Below are positions 18,409 to 26,622 of a stretch of 49,533 nt of DNA, one piece after another. Made by a program: the position numbers and the translations under genes. The stretch comes from Thermoanaerobaculia bacterium (GTDB taxonomy: Bacteria; Acidobacteriota; Thermoanaerobaculia; Gp7-AA8). The DNA lies in contig JADGNY010000041.1 of NCBI GenBank assembly GCA_017883235.1, positions 1 to 49,533 on the forward strand, written 5' to 3'. The notes beneath the pieces are model-generated. The model saw only the letters and a list, made by a program, of their open reading frames with translations, had not been told where the DNA came from and did not search any database. The first letter of the stretch is position 1. Each line of letters starts with the position of its first letter.

Positions 18409-21014
18409 GCGACTCAATGCGAGCGCGCTTCTTCGTTCCGGAAACGATTCAGACCTCCGCGGTTGACTGCGGCCCCGCCGCCCTCAAGTCGCTGCTCGAA
18501 GGTTTTGGCATCAGCGTCAGCTATGGCCGCTTGCGTGAAGCGTGTCAGACAAGTCTCGATGGCACGTCGATCGATACCATCGAGCTGGTTGCCGGCGAGC
18601 TAGGCCTGGACGCGCAGCAGGTAATGATTCCACCCGACTACCTGGCGCTCGACGACACGGTTCTCCCCGCGGTCGTGGTGACACGCCTTCCCACCGGCTA
18701 CACGCACTTCGTCGTCGTGTGGCGCAAGGTGGGCCCGTTCTTCCAGATCATGGACCCAGCCTCTGGCCGCCGGTGGGTGCGCATCCGCGATTTCCTCGCC
18801 AGCGTGTACGTTCATCGCCACATCGTGCCTGCTGATAGCTGGCGCGAATGGATGTCGTCGGATGAGGCGACGCGGGTGTTGCAACGGCGCATCACGTCGT
18901 TTGGTGGCGAGCAATTTGCGCGCGCTATCACCGATCGGCAATTGCGCGAAGCTGGCTGGCTTCCGCTGGCACGGCTCGATGGGGCCACGCGGCTGACGGA
19001 TGCGCTGGTGCGCAATGGAGCGGTGCGACGAGGGGCCGAAGCGGAGCGGCTGTTGGAAGCATTCCTTACGACCGAGGACACGATCCCGGAACCCTATTGG
19101 TCGGTGTCTGCCGCGCAGGGTGATCAAGTAGTCCTTCGCGGCGCGGTGCTGATTCGCATCAGCCGAGTGTCAGGCGAGGCCGCTGCCGAAACGACGAATG
19201 GCGAGCTTGCAGCCGCCGTGCGCGAGCCGCGCGTGCGTCCGCTTGCGCGGGCTCTGGCGCTGCTCGCGCCTGCCACGCGAAGGGCCTTGCCGCTTGCTGC
19301 GATCGCGGCGCTGGTCCTCGGAGTTACCTCGGTCGCCGAGGGTCTGCTCTTTCGATCGCTGTTCGATTTCGTCGCCGATGTCGGATTGCCGCAGGAACGG
19401 CTCGTGGCTATTGGCGCGTTCGCGATCCTGGCTGTGCTTCTGGTCACGCTCGACTACGCCGTCACCAGCCGTGTGGTGGCGTGGGGACGCGAGCTGGAGG
19501 CGCGGTTCGCGGCGGCTCTCTTCGGCAGACTGGCCTCGCTCCGCAGCGACTACTTCGGAAGCCGCCTCGTCTCCGACATGGCCGAGCGAGCGCACGCCAT
19601 CAACGAGCTTCGATCGCTGCCGTTTCTTCTGTCGCGCGCGCTGCGTAGCACGTCGACGTTCGCGATCACGCTGGCCGCCCTCATTTATCTGATGCCGCGG
19701 GCGAGCGTCACGCTCGCCATCGGCGCGCTGGTGCTGCTTGGAATTGCGTTCTCGTTCGCGCCGATCTTTGCGGAGATCGACCTTCGGGCCCGGACACATA
19801 GTGGCGGTCTGACGCGCTTCTACCTCGATGCATTGGCTGGTCTGGGTGTGATCCAGGCCCACTCCGCCGAGCGCGTCGTGCGCAGAGAGCATGAGTCGCT
19901 GATGACCGACTGGGTGCGCGCACTGCGGCGCCAGATTGCCGCCGCGGTATCGCAGACGACGATCCTGGCCGTGGCCGGATTTGCGCTGACGGCGGTGCTA
20001 ATCCGCCGGTACCTCGGGTCGGTCGAAGATCCCGGCGGCGTGCTGCTCATCGCATACTGGGCGCTCAACTTGCCAGCCGTCGCCGCCGAGATCGCCCAGG
20101 CTCTGCAGACGTGGGCCAGCCAGCGATCGGTCATCCTGCGGCTTCTCGAACCGCTCGATGCGCCGGCGGAAGAAGCAGCTATCGCTCTTCCTGATGACGC
20201 AGAGGCGCACGGCGTTGCGATCGAGTTTCGCGGCGCTGTCTTCGCCGCGGCCGGACACGAGATTCTTTCCGGCATCGATCTGGCCATACCGGCAGGGGCG
20301 CGCGTCGGTATCGTGGGCTCGTCCGGCGCTGGTAAGTCGACGCTCGTAGGCGCACTCCTCGGATGGATGCAGCCAAGCGCGGGGCAGGTGCTCGTCGACG
20401 GCGTCCACCTCACGCCCGCCCGTATCGCCTCGCTTCGCCGGGAGACTGCCTGGGTCGATCCCGCGATCCAGCTTTTCAATGTGCCGATGGAGGAAAACAT
20501 CCGCTACGCATCCGGCGCTGATGACGTGGCCCGGCTGCCGTTCGCACTGAACGAGGCCGAGCTGTACGAAGTGCTGCAGCGCATTCCCGATTCGCAGATG
20601 CCGCTCGGTGAAGGCGGCGGGATGCTCTCGGGCGGGGAAGGACAGCGCGTGCGCGTGGCGCGGGCGCTGATGCAGGCGCGGCCACGGATGGTCATCCTCG
20701 ATGAGGCCTTCCGCGGAATGGATCGCACCATGCGGAACGATCTGCTGCGGCGCTGCCGGCGGCTGTGGTGCGATGCGACGTTTCTCTTCGTGACGCACGA
20801 CGTCGACGAGACGGCTGACTGCGACCGTGTCGTCGTCATGCAGGCTGGCCGCGTCGTCGAGTACGACACCCCCGATGCGTTGATCGCGCGCGGAGACTCG
20901 CTTTACAACCGGATGCGTGAATCGAGCCGCGGCATTCGCGATGAAATCTGGGGAAGTCCGATGTGGAGGCCTTTCGAACTTCGCAACGGGCACATGGCGG
21001 AGGGTGCGCCGTGA
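18405..21014 (+). CDS. Peptidase C39-containing ABC exporter (PCAT)
   Basis: An 869-residue bacteriocin or peptide-type exporter. Residues 10-145 are a C39 cysteine peptidase with all key residues in place: Gln16 in ETIQTS, Cys22 in VDCGPAAL, His101 in GYTHFVVV and Asp117 in IMDPASGR. Such domains cut leader peptides after a Gly-Gly type motif during export. An extra segment of about 120 residues (about 150-270) of unknown role separates it from the six-helix membrane domain (about 285-560). The ATPase has Walker A GSSGAGKST (about 638), signature LSGGEGQR (about 741) and Walker B MVILDE. It starts at a GTG overlapping the HlyD stop and ends overlapping the next transporter. Confidence 0.93.
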   Translation: MSDSMRARFFVPETIQTSAVDCGPAALKSLLEGFGISVSYGRLREACQTSLDGTSIDTIELVAGELGLDAQQVMIPPDYLALDDTVLPAVVVTRLPTGYTHFVVVWRKVGPFFQIMDPASGRRWVRIRDFLASVYVHRHIVPADSWREWMSSDEATRVLQRRITSFGGEQFARAITDRQLREAGWLPLARLDGATRLTDALVRNGAVRRGAEAERLLEAFLTTEDTIPEPYWSVSAAQGDQVVLRGAVLIRISRVSGEAAAETTNGELAAAVREPRVRPLARALALLAPATRRALPLAAIAALVLGVTSVAEGLLFRSLFDFVADVGLPQERLVAIGAFAILAVLLVTLDYAVTSRVVAWGRELEARFAAALFGRLASLRSDYFGSRLVSDMAERAHAINELRSLPFLLSRALRSTSTFAITLAALIYLMPRASVTLAIGALVLLGIAFSFAPIFAEIDLRARTHSGGLTRFYLDALAGLGVIQAHSAERVVRREHESLMTDWVRALRRQIAAAVSQTTILAVAGFALTAVLIRRYLGSVEDPGGVLLIAYWALNLPAVAAEIAQALQTWASQRSVILRLLEPLDAPAEEAAIALPDDAEAHGVAIEFRGAVFAAAGHEILSGIDLAIPAGARVGIVGSSGAGKSTLVGALLGWMQPSAGQVLVDGVHLTPARIASLRRETAWVDPAIQLFNVPMEENIRYASGADDVARLPFALNEAELYEVLQRIPDSQMPLGEGGGMLSGGEGQRVRVARALMQARPRMVILDEAFRGMDRTMRNDLLRRCRRLWCDATFLFVTHDVDETADCDRVVVMQAGRVVEYDTPDALIARGDSLYNRMRESSRGIRDEIWGSPMWRPFELRNGHMAEGAP

Positions 21015-23089
21015 GCGATCGATTCAACGAAATCGCCTGGCCAATCGAGCGCGTGGGCGAAGCGATCGAAGCCGTTGCGCGTGCGCGGCATTGGCTCGCG
21101 CATGACACCTTGAGCGCGACGCCTGCCTCGATCGAGCGGGCCGCGGGGGCAGCCGGCGTGGAAGCAGAAGCCGTCTCGCTTCGCTACGCCTCGGTCGATG
21201 GTGAACTGCGTGCGCTCGGCGCCGCCATCATCATCGTGGCCGCGGGCGTTCTGTCAATCGTCCGCACGGACGCCCGGTACGCCAACGTATTGACGCCCGA
21301 TGGGCGCCGCGTCGCGGTACCGCTGTGGCGCCTTCGCCAGGCCATTTGCACAAACGTGGAGGAGAGGTTCTCGCCGGACGTCGATCGTGTACTGGCCATG
21401 AGCGGCATTGCCGGCAACCGACTGAAGAGCTCACGCGCGGCCATGTTGCGGGAGCTTGTCGGCGATGCTCCGGTGGGCGAGCTTTGGGTTATCCGGCCGC
21501 GGCCCGAGAACGTCCGCGCGGTCGTTCGCGATGCCCGTCTTCTGAGAAAGGCGCTGGTATTCCTCAGCGTGAACGCCGCCGAAATGCTGCTCTTCGTCCT
21601 CTCATGGTGGATCCTCGGACTGATGGCGTTCGATACCCGCTCGCTGGACACGCTGTTCGCGCTCTGGCTGCTGGCTGTCGTCACCATCGTTCCGCTTCGC
21701 GCGGCAGGCGTCGTGGCTGCGCGCTCGCTGGTGGTCGAAGCCGGCTCGGTCATCAAACGGCGCATCCTGCTCGGCGCGTTGAAGCTCACGCCCGATGAGG
21801 TGAACGGCAAAGGCGTCGGAACGTTTCTCAGCCACGTGCTGGAGTCCGGCGCCGTGGAGGCCCTCGGTACGAGCGGCGCGTTCGCGGGGCTGACCTCGAT
21901 CATTGCCGGGGCATTCGCGATCTATGTCCTGAGCCGGGGCGCCGGCGGCGTCTGGCATGTCGCGCTGTATCTGGTCTGGATACTCCTCGCGGCCGCGATC
22001 ACAGTGCGCTTCGGGCTGACGCGGGCGGCCTGGACGGAGGCGCGTTTCGCGCTGACGGGACACGTCGTCGAGAACATGACCGGCCACAAGACCCGGCTGG
22101 CGCAGAAACCGGCCGATGAGCGCAACAGCGGAGAGGACCTCCGGCTGGAGGAGTACATTGCCACGGAGGCGGCCTTCAACCGTAGCGCTGTGTCGCTCGA
22201 TGTTCTGCGCAGGCTCTGGCCGTGGGCAGGTCTGTTCGCACTCGCCCCAATCGCCGCCACCGGCAGCGCGTCGGCGGCTTCACTCGCCGTGGCGGCGGCG
22301 GGCGTTCTCCTCGGTGAGACTGCGTTGATGCAGTGGACCGACGCGACGGCCGGGATGGCCGCGGCGCTCAGCGCGTGGCGGCGGGTGGCGCCTTTCTGGC
22401 GCGCCGCCGATCGCGAATCACCATCCGGTAGCGTGGCGCTTCAGCCGCTGCTCGATGCGCCTGCAACTGGCGATTCACTGCCTCTGCTGCACGCGACGTC
22501 GCTCACCTATCGCCACGCGCGCCGTGATGCGCCGGCCCTCGAGCAGGTGGATCTCACGGTGCGGCGCGGCGACCGCATCCTGCTTCGCGGTCCGTCGGGC
22601 TCCGGCAAGTCGACGCTCTCGGCACTCCTGAGCGGCGTGCGTCCACTGCAGTCGGGCCTTCTGTTTTTCCGAGGACTCGACGTGGCCAGCGTGGGCGTTG
22701 AGAACTGGCGGCGCCGCGTGCTTCTCGCGCCGCAGTTTCACGCCAACCATATCTTCATCGGCACGCTCGCCTACAACCTGCTGCTCGGCGGCACCTGGCC
22801 GGCGTCGCCGTCCGATCGGGAGGAGGCGCGCGCAGTTTGCCGCGGCCTGGGATTGGGCTCACTCATCGACAGCATGCCGCTCGGTCTCGAGCAGCCGGTT
22901 GGGGAGACAGGATGGCAACTAAGCCACGGCGAGCGGACCCGCGTTTTTCTGGCTCGTTCGATCCTGCAGAAGCCGGCGCTGACCATCCTCGACGAGACCT
23001 TCGCCGCGCTCGATCCGGCAACGCTGGCGGGCTGCATGCGTTACGTGCTCGATCACAGCGAGACGTTGATCGTGGTCGCGCATCCGTGA
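21011..23089 (+). CDS. Second ABC transporter with degenerate peptidase-like N-terminus
   Basis: A 692-residue ABC transporter. The N-terminal domain of about 170 residues has a C39-like strand pattern (LGAAIIIVAAGVLSIV, then NVLTPDGRRVAVPLWRL) but lacks the catalytic Cys and His. It thus resembles the degenerate domain of bacteriocin transporters that bind but do not cut substrate. Membrane segments follow (about 180-460), then the ATPase: Walker A GPSGSGKST (about 527), an altered signature LSHGERTR (about 637) and Walker B LTILDE. Paired transporters, one with and one without peptidase, also occur in the NHLM-type peptide export systems. The GTG at 21011 overlaps the previous stop as GTGA. 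Confidence 0.85.
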   Translation: MSDRFNEIAWPIERVGEAIEAVARARHWLAHDTLSATPASIERAAGAAGVEAEAVSLRYASVDGELRALGAAIIIVAAGVLSIVRTDARYANVLTPDGRRVAVPLWRLRQAICTNVEERFSPDVDRVLAMSGIAGNRLKSSRAAMLRELVGDAPVGELWVIRPRPENVRAVVRDARLLRKALVFLSVNAAEMLLFVLSWWILGLMAFDTRSLDTLFALWLLAVVTIVPLRAAGVVAARSLVVEAGSVIKRRILLGALKLTPDEVNGKGVGTFLSHVLESGAVEALGTSGAFAGLTSIIAGAFAIYVLSRGAGGVWHVALYLVWILLAAAITVRFGLTRAAWTEARFALTGHVVENMTGHKTRLAQKPADERNSGEDLRLEEYIATEAAFNRSAVSLDVLRRLWPWAGLFALAPIAATGSASAASLAVAAAGVLLGETALMQWTDATAGMAAALSAWRRVAPFWRAADRESPSGSVALQPLLDAPATGDSLPLLHATSLTYRHARRDAPALEQVDLTVRRGDRILLRGPSGSGKSTLSALLSGVRPLQSGLLFFRGLDVASVGVENWRRRVLLAPQFHANHIFIGTLAYNLLLGGTWPASPSDREEARAVCRGLGLGSLIDSMPLGLEQPVGETGWQLSHGERTRVFLARSILQKPALTILDETFAALDPATLAGCMRYVLDHSETLIVVAHP

Positions 23090-23093
23090 AACG

Positions 23094-23117
23094 AGGCCTG
23101 GGGTGTGCCCCAGGCCT
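23094..23117. terminator. Hairpin between the exporter operon and the convergent peptide gene
   Basis: A perfect 10 bp stem (AGGCCTGGGG / CCCCAGGCCT) with a TGTG loop lies 5 bp after the exporter stop and 11 bp after the stop of the convergent 16-codon gene. The T-tract is poor on both sides (CGTTTC on the minus strand), so it may serve as a weak bidirectional terminator or 3' stabiliser. Confidence 0.6.
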
Positions 23118-23127
23118 TGGGGTGAAA

Positions 23128-23178
23128 CTAATCGCCAACCAACACGCCGCCTGCTTTCACATCGGTCTTGACGTTCAC
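23128..23178 (-). CDS. 16-residue peptide, candidate export substrate of the C39 transporters
   Basis: The product is MNVKTDVKAGGVLVGD. The GTG start is preceded by AAGGAGGTGAT, an 11-base perfect match to the 16S rRNA tail, five bases from the start codon. An in-frame TGA inside that Shine-Dalgarno rules out a longer form. A consensus promoter lies about 95 bp upstream and a strong hairpin follows the stop. The Gly10-Gly11 pair is where a C39 peptidase might cut, leaving VLVGD, but the usual hydrophobic -4 residue is Lys here. The gene converges on the exporter operon with a 38 bp gap. The combination of signals argues strongly for a translated gene. That it is the exported substrate is inference. 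It could instead be a leader peptide or a cytoplasmic micropeptide. Confidence 0.7.
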   Translation of the reverse strand: MNVKTDVKAGGVLVGD

Positions 23179-23179
23179 C

Positions 23180-23190
23180 TGAAATCACCT
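23180..23190 (-). promoter_or_regulatory. Extended perfect Shine-Dalgarno of the peptide gene
   Basis: Read on the minus strand the sequence is AAGGAGGTGAT, complementary to the full anti-Shine-Dalgarno tail of 16S rRNA. Together with the in-frame TGA it contains, it fixes the start at the GTG just downstream. No other gene in the window has so long a match. Confidence 0.8.
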
Positions 23191-23271
23191 CCTTGACTTC
23201 CACATGGATTGAGATGCCCCGAACCAAGGACGTGGTTCTCGCGGCAATCTCTTTTCTGGTGGAAGACCATC

Positions 23272-23299
23272 ATTCTATGGCCAGACCAGCGCATGTCAA
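23272..23299 (-). promoter_or_regulatory. Consensus sigma70 promoter of the peptide gene
   Basis: On the minus strand TTGACA (23299-23294) and TAGAAT (23277-23272) are separated by 16 bp. A start site near 23265 gives a leader of about 85 nt and a transcript of about 175 nt ending at the hairpin. The full-consensus -35 is matched in this window only by the secG promoter. Confidence 0.75.
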
Positions 23300-23405
23300 A
23301 AGAGGGGCTTCGCCGGATCGCTTCAAACACACCAAAACCGCGATAAACCGGGGGAAGCGTAGCGATTTTGATGTACCAAAACCTCCTGCCCCCGAGTTGT
23401 GCTCA

Positions 23406-23442
23406 CAAAACAAGAAGAGCCGGCGAACATCGCCGGCTCTTC
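23406..23442 (-). terminator. Intrinsic terminator of the HTH-TPR-secreted protein operon
   Basis: On the minus strand a 12 bp stem (GAAGAGCCGGCG / CGCCGGCTCTTC) with a 5-base loop is followed by TTGTTTTG. It lies 25 bp past the stop of the secreted protein gene and separates that operon from the peptide gene promoter downstream. Confidence 0.85.
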
Positions 23443-23466
23443 GCGTTCGGTTGCGTGTGAGGTTTG

Positions 23467-24504
23467 CTACTGCGTGCTCAGCATCTTGTCGATCGCGGCA
23501 AGAGCTGCTTCGGCCGGGAACCGGGCATCGATGGCGATCGACTTCACGGACGTCCATGCTCCATTCGCGTACGTGATGTAGCTGAGCGAGGTCTCGCCGG
23601 CATTCGCGAAGACGAGCCTGTCGGATCGCTCGATGACCGTGATGGGTCCCTTCCAGTCGGCGTTGAAGGTTGGCGGAGCGGCCAGGCTGCGAGGCTTGGG
23701 GCCATTTCCGCCGCCGCCGGTGTTGCCGACCGGAATGTGAATGCGCACATCGGCGATCGGGTGGAGGGTTACTCCATGGATCGTGTTCGAGCGCGTGTCA
23801 CCGAAGATCACATCGACGGCGCTCTGCATGGGCGAGCTGACGATCGCTGGATGACGGAGGAGCTCCTTGTTAAATGTCGGATCGACCTTGTTGTAGGCAT
23901 CATCGGTCGCGGTCACGAACTCTTCGAGCGAGTGGGGCTCGATCGACGTAAGGGCGCCCTTCTCGATCGTCAAAAGGGCATAGCGCGCTTCTTCCGTCTT
24001 TCCTGAGTCCTGCCACCACACGGCATGCAGCAGAAGCGCCGGAACATCAGCGTAGGAGCCATCAGACTGGAGCTGGGAAACGCGGCGCGTAATCCCGAGG
24101 CGCAGATTGCTGCGGGAGAGATACGGCTCGGTGTCGATCGAGACCGCGGGCTGCCACTTGCCACCGTGGTACGAGGCCAGCAACAACTCGCTCGAGTAAC
24201 CGTCGTTCGAGTGCAACCAGAGGACAAAAAGGGTATTGGAATCGGAGTCGTAGGCCAGGACGCCGCCGAAGTGGTAGCCCGATGACATCGACTCCGGTAC
24301 GTACAGCAGACTGACATCGTCGCCGTTCCGCACGGTAAGCGCGAGTGTCTGCGATGCGTCCATCGAGGTGGTTGGCGGCGGAGTCTGCGCCTCGAGCGTG
24401 TAGATCGTTCCGCCGGGCGTGACGACCACGTCGCGATCGGCAACCTGGGCGAAAGCGGCTGCGGCAGAGAAAGCCAGGGCGAACGAAACCAGAAGACGTT
24501 TCAT
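23467..24504 (-). CDS. Secreted protein of unknown function (345 aa)
   Basis: The protein begins MKRLLVSFALAFSAAAAFAQ, a clear signal peptide, so the mature protein is periplasmic, outer-membrane-associated or secreted. The rest is rich in beta-type segments (YHFGGVLAYDSDSNTLFVLWL, SSELLLASYHGGKWQPAVS), suggestive of a beta-propeller or sialidase-like fold, with a Gly-rich loop (NTGGGGNGPKP) near residue 270. No catalytic motif is recognised. Its ATG overlaps the TPR gene stop as ATGA. It is thus the third gene of a coupled operon with the HTH and TPR genes and ends in a strong terminator. Confidence 0.75.
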   Translation of the reverse strand: MKRLLVSFALAFSAAAAFAQVADRDVVVTPGGTIYTLEAQTPPPTTSMDASQTLALTVRNGDDVSLLYVPESMSSGYHFGGVLAYDSDSNTLFVLWLHSNDGYSSELLLASYHGGKWQPAVSIDTEPYLSRSNLRLGITRRVSQLQSDGSYADVPALLLHAVWWQDSGKTEEARYALLTIEKGALTSIEPHSLEEFVTATDDAYNKVDPTFNKELLRHPAIVSSPMQSAVDVIFGDTRSNTIHGVTLHPIADVRIHIPVGNTGGGGNGPKPRSLAAPPTFNADWKGPITVIERSDRLVFANAGETSLSYITYANGAWTSVKSIAIDARFPAEAALAAIDKMLSTQ

Positions 24505-25382
24505 AGTTTTAGGTTGATCATCGACCGGAGATCGATCGCAAACAAAAGACTCTTCAGATGGCGGAACTGCGGGTAGAAGCGTGCCAGCTCCTCGAAGTGT
24601 TGCTCTGCCGCTTCGATGTCACCCATCTTGTAGGCGGCTTCGCCGAGAAGGTAGTGCGCGTTCCGGACCTGACGAGGCTCGCATGCCAGGTCGAGAGACA
24701 TTTCGCCGTAGCCACGCGCCGTCTCGTACTGATCGAGATCGAGATAGCCGTAGCAGAGATCGACGTAGGCATCCGATTTCAGATGTTGTGACGCGATCTG
24801 ATCGATCACGCTGTGCAGCAGACGAAGACCTTCGCGGGTATCGCCGCTGATCAGCTTGTTGTATCCGAGGTTGCCGACGATAGCCACGTGGCTGAAGGAG
24901 TGCTCCGTGCGGTCGTTGACTTGCTCGAGGCAGGCAAGGGCCTGCTCGAAGCACTCGATCGCACTCGCGAACTGCGAGTCAAGCTCGTAGACCATTCCGA
25001 GCTCGTTGAGCGCGGCCAGCTTCCAGAACGTTTGCTCGGCCTGGGTTGCCGCTTCCAGTGCGATCTGACCGTAGAAGATCGCACGCTTCGTTTCGCTCGT
25101 CAGGCGGTGTGTGTACATCAGCGCGTACGACGAGAGGAACGTGTGATGCGGGTTGCGGCGCCGCATCAGGATCATCGGAAGCGCCTTCACTTCCGGGCCT
25201 GTGCGCTCGGCCGCGATCAGGGCATGCCCCTTGTTGATCGTGATCAGCTCGCGGACTTCTTCGTCCGTGGCCAGTGTCAGCGCCTCGTCGTACATGGCGA
25301 GCGCATCATCGAATTCTTCTTCACGGACCTTCGCCAGAGCATCCTGGCGCAGCTCCTCAATGCGGCTGTTCAGCTCAGACAT
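24501..25382 (-). CDS. TPR-repeat protein
   Basis: A 293-residue soluble protein made largely of tetratricopeptide repeats. Units such as FDDALAMYDEALTLA, FASAIECFEQALACL, YETARGYGEMSLDLA and IEAAEQHFEELARFY mark the helix pairs. The ATG at 25382 (MSELNSRIEELRQD) overlaps the stop of the upstream HTH gene by 8 bp (ATGTCTGA). An earlier in-frame start at 25403 would overlap further and is less likely. An HTH protein translationally coupled to a TPR protein is a split version of the HTH-TPR layout of RRNPP peptide-responsive regulators. Whether it binds a peptide is not shown by sequence. It may simply be a partner of the regulator. Confidence 0.8.
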   Translation of the reverse strand: MSELNSRIEELRQDALAKVREEEFDDALAMYDEALTLATDEEVRELITINKGHALIAAERTGPEVKALPMILMRRRNPHHTFLSSYALMYTHRLTSETKRAIFYGQIALEAATQAEQTFWKLAALNELGMVYELDSQFASAIECFEQALACLEQVNDRTEHSFSHVAIVGNLGYNKLISGDTREGLRLLHSVIDQIASQHLKSDAYVDLCYGYLDLDQYETARGYGEMSLDLACEPRQVRNAHYLLGEAAYKMGDIEAAEQHFEELARFYPQFRHLKSLLFAIDLRSMINLKL

Positions 25383-25740
25383 CGTCACCCTCGCTCTCCC
25401 CATTGTCTGAATCCCACGAGCCGTCCTCTTCCTGGGCGCGCTTGAATTCGATGAAGCTTTCCACTTCCTTCTGCGCCGTCGGGCTGAGGCTGCGGTACTT
25501 CTGCACCACCGTCTCGGTACGGTTCCCTTCGTCGAAGAAGTCGCCGATGCTCATGTCGAACGTACCCAGGATTTTCAGCAGAGTGTCCAGACCGACTTTG
25601 TACTCACCCTGTTCCATCCGGGAGAGGTCTGACTGATGGACGCCGATGCGATCGGCGAGCTCCACCTGGGTCAGCTTGCGCTGCCGGCGAAGCTGGCGGA
25701 TCTTTCGTCCGACGAGCTCGAGCTGTGCTGGCTTATTCAT
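25375..25740 (-). CDS. Xre/Cro-type HTH transcriptional regulator
   Basis: A 121-residue protein with an N-terminal helix-turn-helix of the Xre type (residues about 8-65): IRQLRRQRKLTQVELADRIG, then VHQSDLSRMEQGEYKVGLDTLLKIL. The C-terminal half is acidic and ends in EDGSWDSDNGESEGDDV, with no sensor domain. It is first in a coupled operon with a TPR protein and a secreted protein. The divergent intergenic region toward the ABC-2 permease is only about 60 bp, so both genes could share operator sites. Confidence 0.88.
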   Translation of the reverse strand: MNKPAQLELVGRKIRQLRRQRKLTQVELADRIGVHQSDLSRMEQGEYKVGLDTLLKILGTFDMSIGDFFDEGNRTETVVQKYRSLSPTAQKEVESFIEFKRAQEEDGSWDSDNGESEGDDV

Positions 25741-25751
25741 GAGGGGTTTCG

Positions 25752-25779
25752 TTGACTTTTATGCTGCGGGAACCATAAA
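25752..25779 (+). promoter_or_regulatory. Candidate promoter of the ABC-2 permease in the divergent gap
   Basis: TTGACT (25752-25757) and CATAAA (25774-25779), with a 16 bp spacer, lie between the divergent HTH and permease genes. They support a permease start downstream of 25785 and not the longer ORF that runs into the HTH gene. Confidence 0.45.
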
Positions 25780-25798
25780 CTCAGGGCAATCTACGGTC

Positions 25799-26590
25799 TT
25801 GCAGCCTCGCTGTCAAGTCCAGAGGGTCCCGAAAACGTATAAAAATGTCCACCTCCTCCGGGAACTCGTCAAAAGAGACTTCCACGCGCGCTTCACCGGC
25901 TCCGCCCTCGGCGTTCTCTGGGCGGTCCTGCAGCCGCTGAGTCTCGTCATCCTCTATTGGTTTGTCTTCACGTACATGTTCACCCGCGGGCCGGCGGCGG
26001 AGAACAAGCACTACATCGACTTTCTGATCGCGGGCCTGCTGCCGTGGCTCGGGTTGAACGAGGGGATCATCCGGTCGACGACGAGCATCGTCGACAACGC
26101 GCCGATGGTCCGCCGCCTGGCGTTCCGCAGCGAATTGCTCGTTCTCGTCCCGCATGCGTCGGCGATGATCTTCGAATCGATCGCCCTCGGTCTTTTCGGC
26201 GGGTTCCTTCTGATCCGTGGTCTGTCGCTTCGCAGCCTGTGGTTGCTTCCCTTCGCGCTCGTGCTGCAGTTCGCGATGCAGGTGGGAGTGGGCTGGTTTC
26301 TCGCGGCGAGCTACGTTTTCTTCCGCGACCTGATGCCGATCCTCGGATTCGTGCTCTCGGTCCTTTTCTATCTCAGCCCGATTCTCTATCCCGTCGCCGG
26401 ACGCTTCGAGCGGTTCTTCGTATGGAATCCGATGACGCCCCTCGTCGGTTTGTTCCGGAGCGCCATGCTGTCCGTGGCGTTACCTGCGGCCGGTTCGATC
26501 GTATTCCTTCTGATCGTGGCCGCGGGACTCTTCACCGGTGGTCTGCTTTTTTTCCGCCGGGCGCAAGCAACCCTGGCTGATCTCATTTGA
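25799..26590 (+). CDS. ABC-2 type polysaccharide export permease (Wzm-like)
   Basis: A permease of about 263 residues. The amphipathic N-terminal segment (LLRELVKRDFHARFTGSALG, then LGVLWAVLQPLSLVILYWFV) and six membrane helices are typical of Wzm/TagG/KpsM transporters that export O-antigen or capsule. The likely ATPase partner is the Wzt-like gene at 34640, 8 kb downstream on the same strand; three secreted-protein genes lie between. The start is uncertain. The TTG at 25799 gives the usual family length and lies after a candidate promoter. The ATG at 25738 would add 20 residues overlapping the divergent HTH gene. Confidence 0.82.
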   Translation: MQPRCQVQRVPKTYKNVHLLRELVKRDFHARFTGSALGVLWAVLQPLSLVILYWFVFTYMFTRGPAAENKHYIDFLIAGLLPWLGLNEGIIRSTTSIVDNAPMVRRLAFRSELLVLVPHASAMIFESIALGLFGGFLLIRGLSLRSLWLLPFALVLQFAMQVGVGWFLAASYVFFRDLMPILGFVLSVLFYLSPILYPVAGRFERFFVWNPMTPLVGLFRSAMLSVALPAAGSIVFLLIVAAGLFTGGLLFFRRAQATLADLI

Positions 26591-26622
26591 CGTTACCCGA
26601 CAATCCGAAGCAGGAGAGATGA

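Noticed and set aside
22919-23227. A 102-residue minus-strand ORF covering the peptide gene region
   Set aside because: It runs into the ABC transporter in antisense and its frame differs from the GTG placed after the Shine-Dalgarno. The 16-codon frame fits the signals much better.
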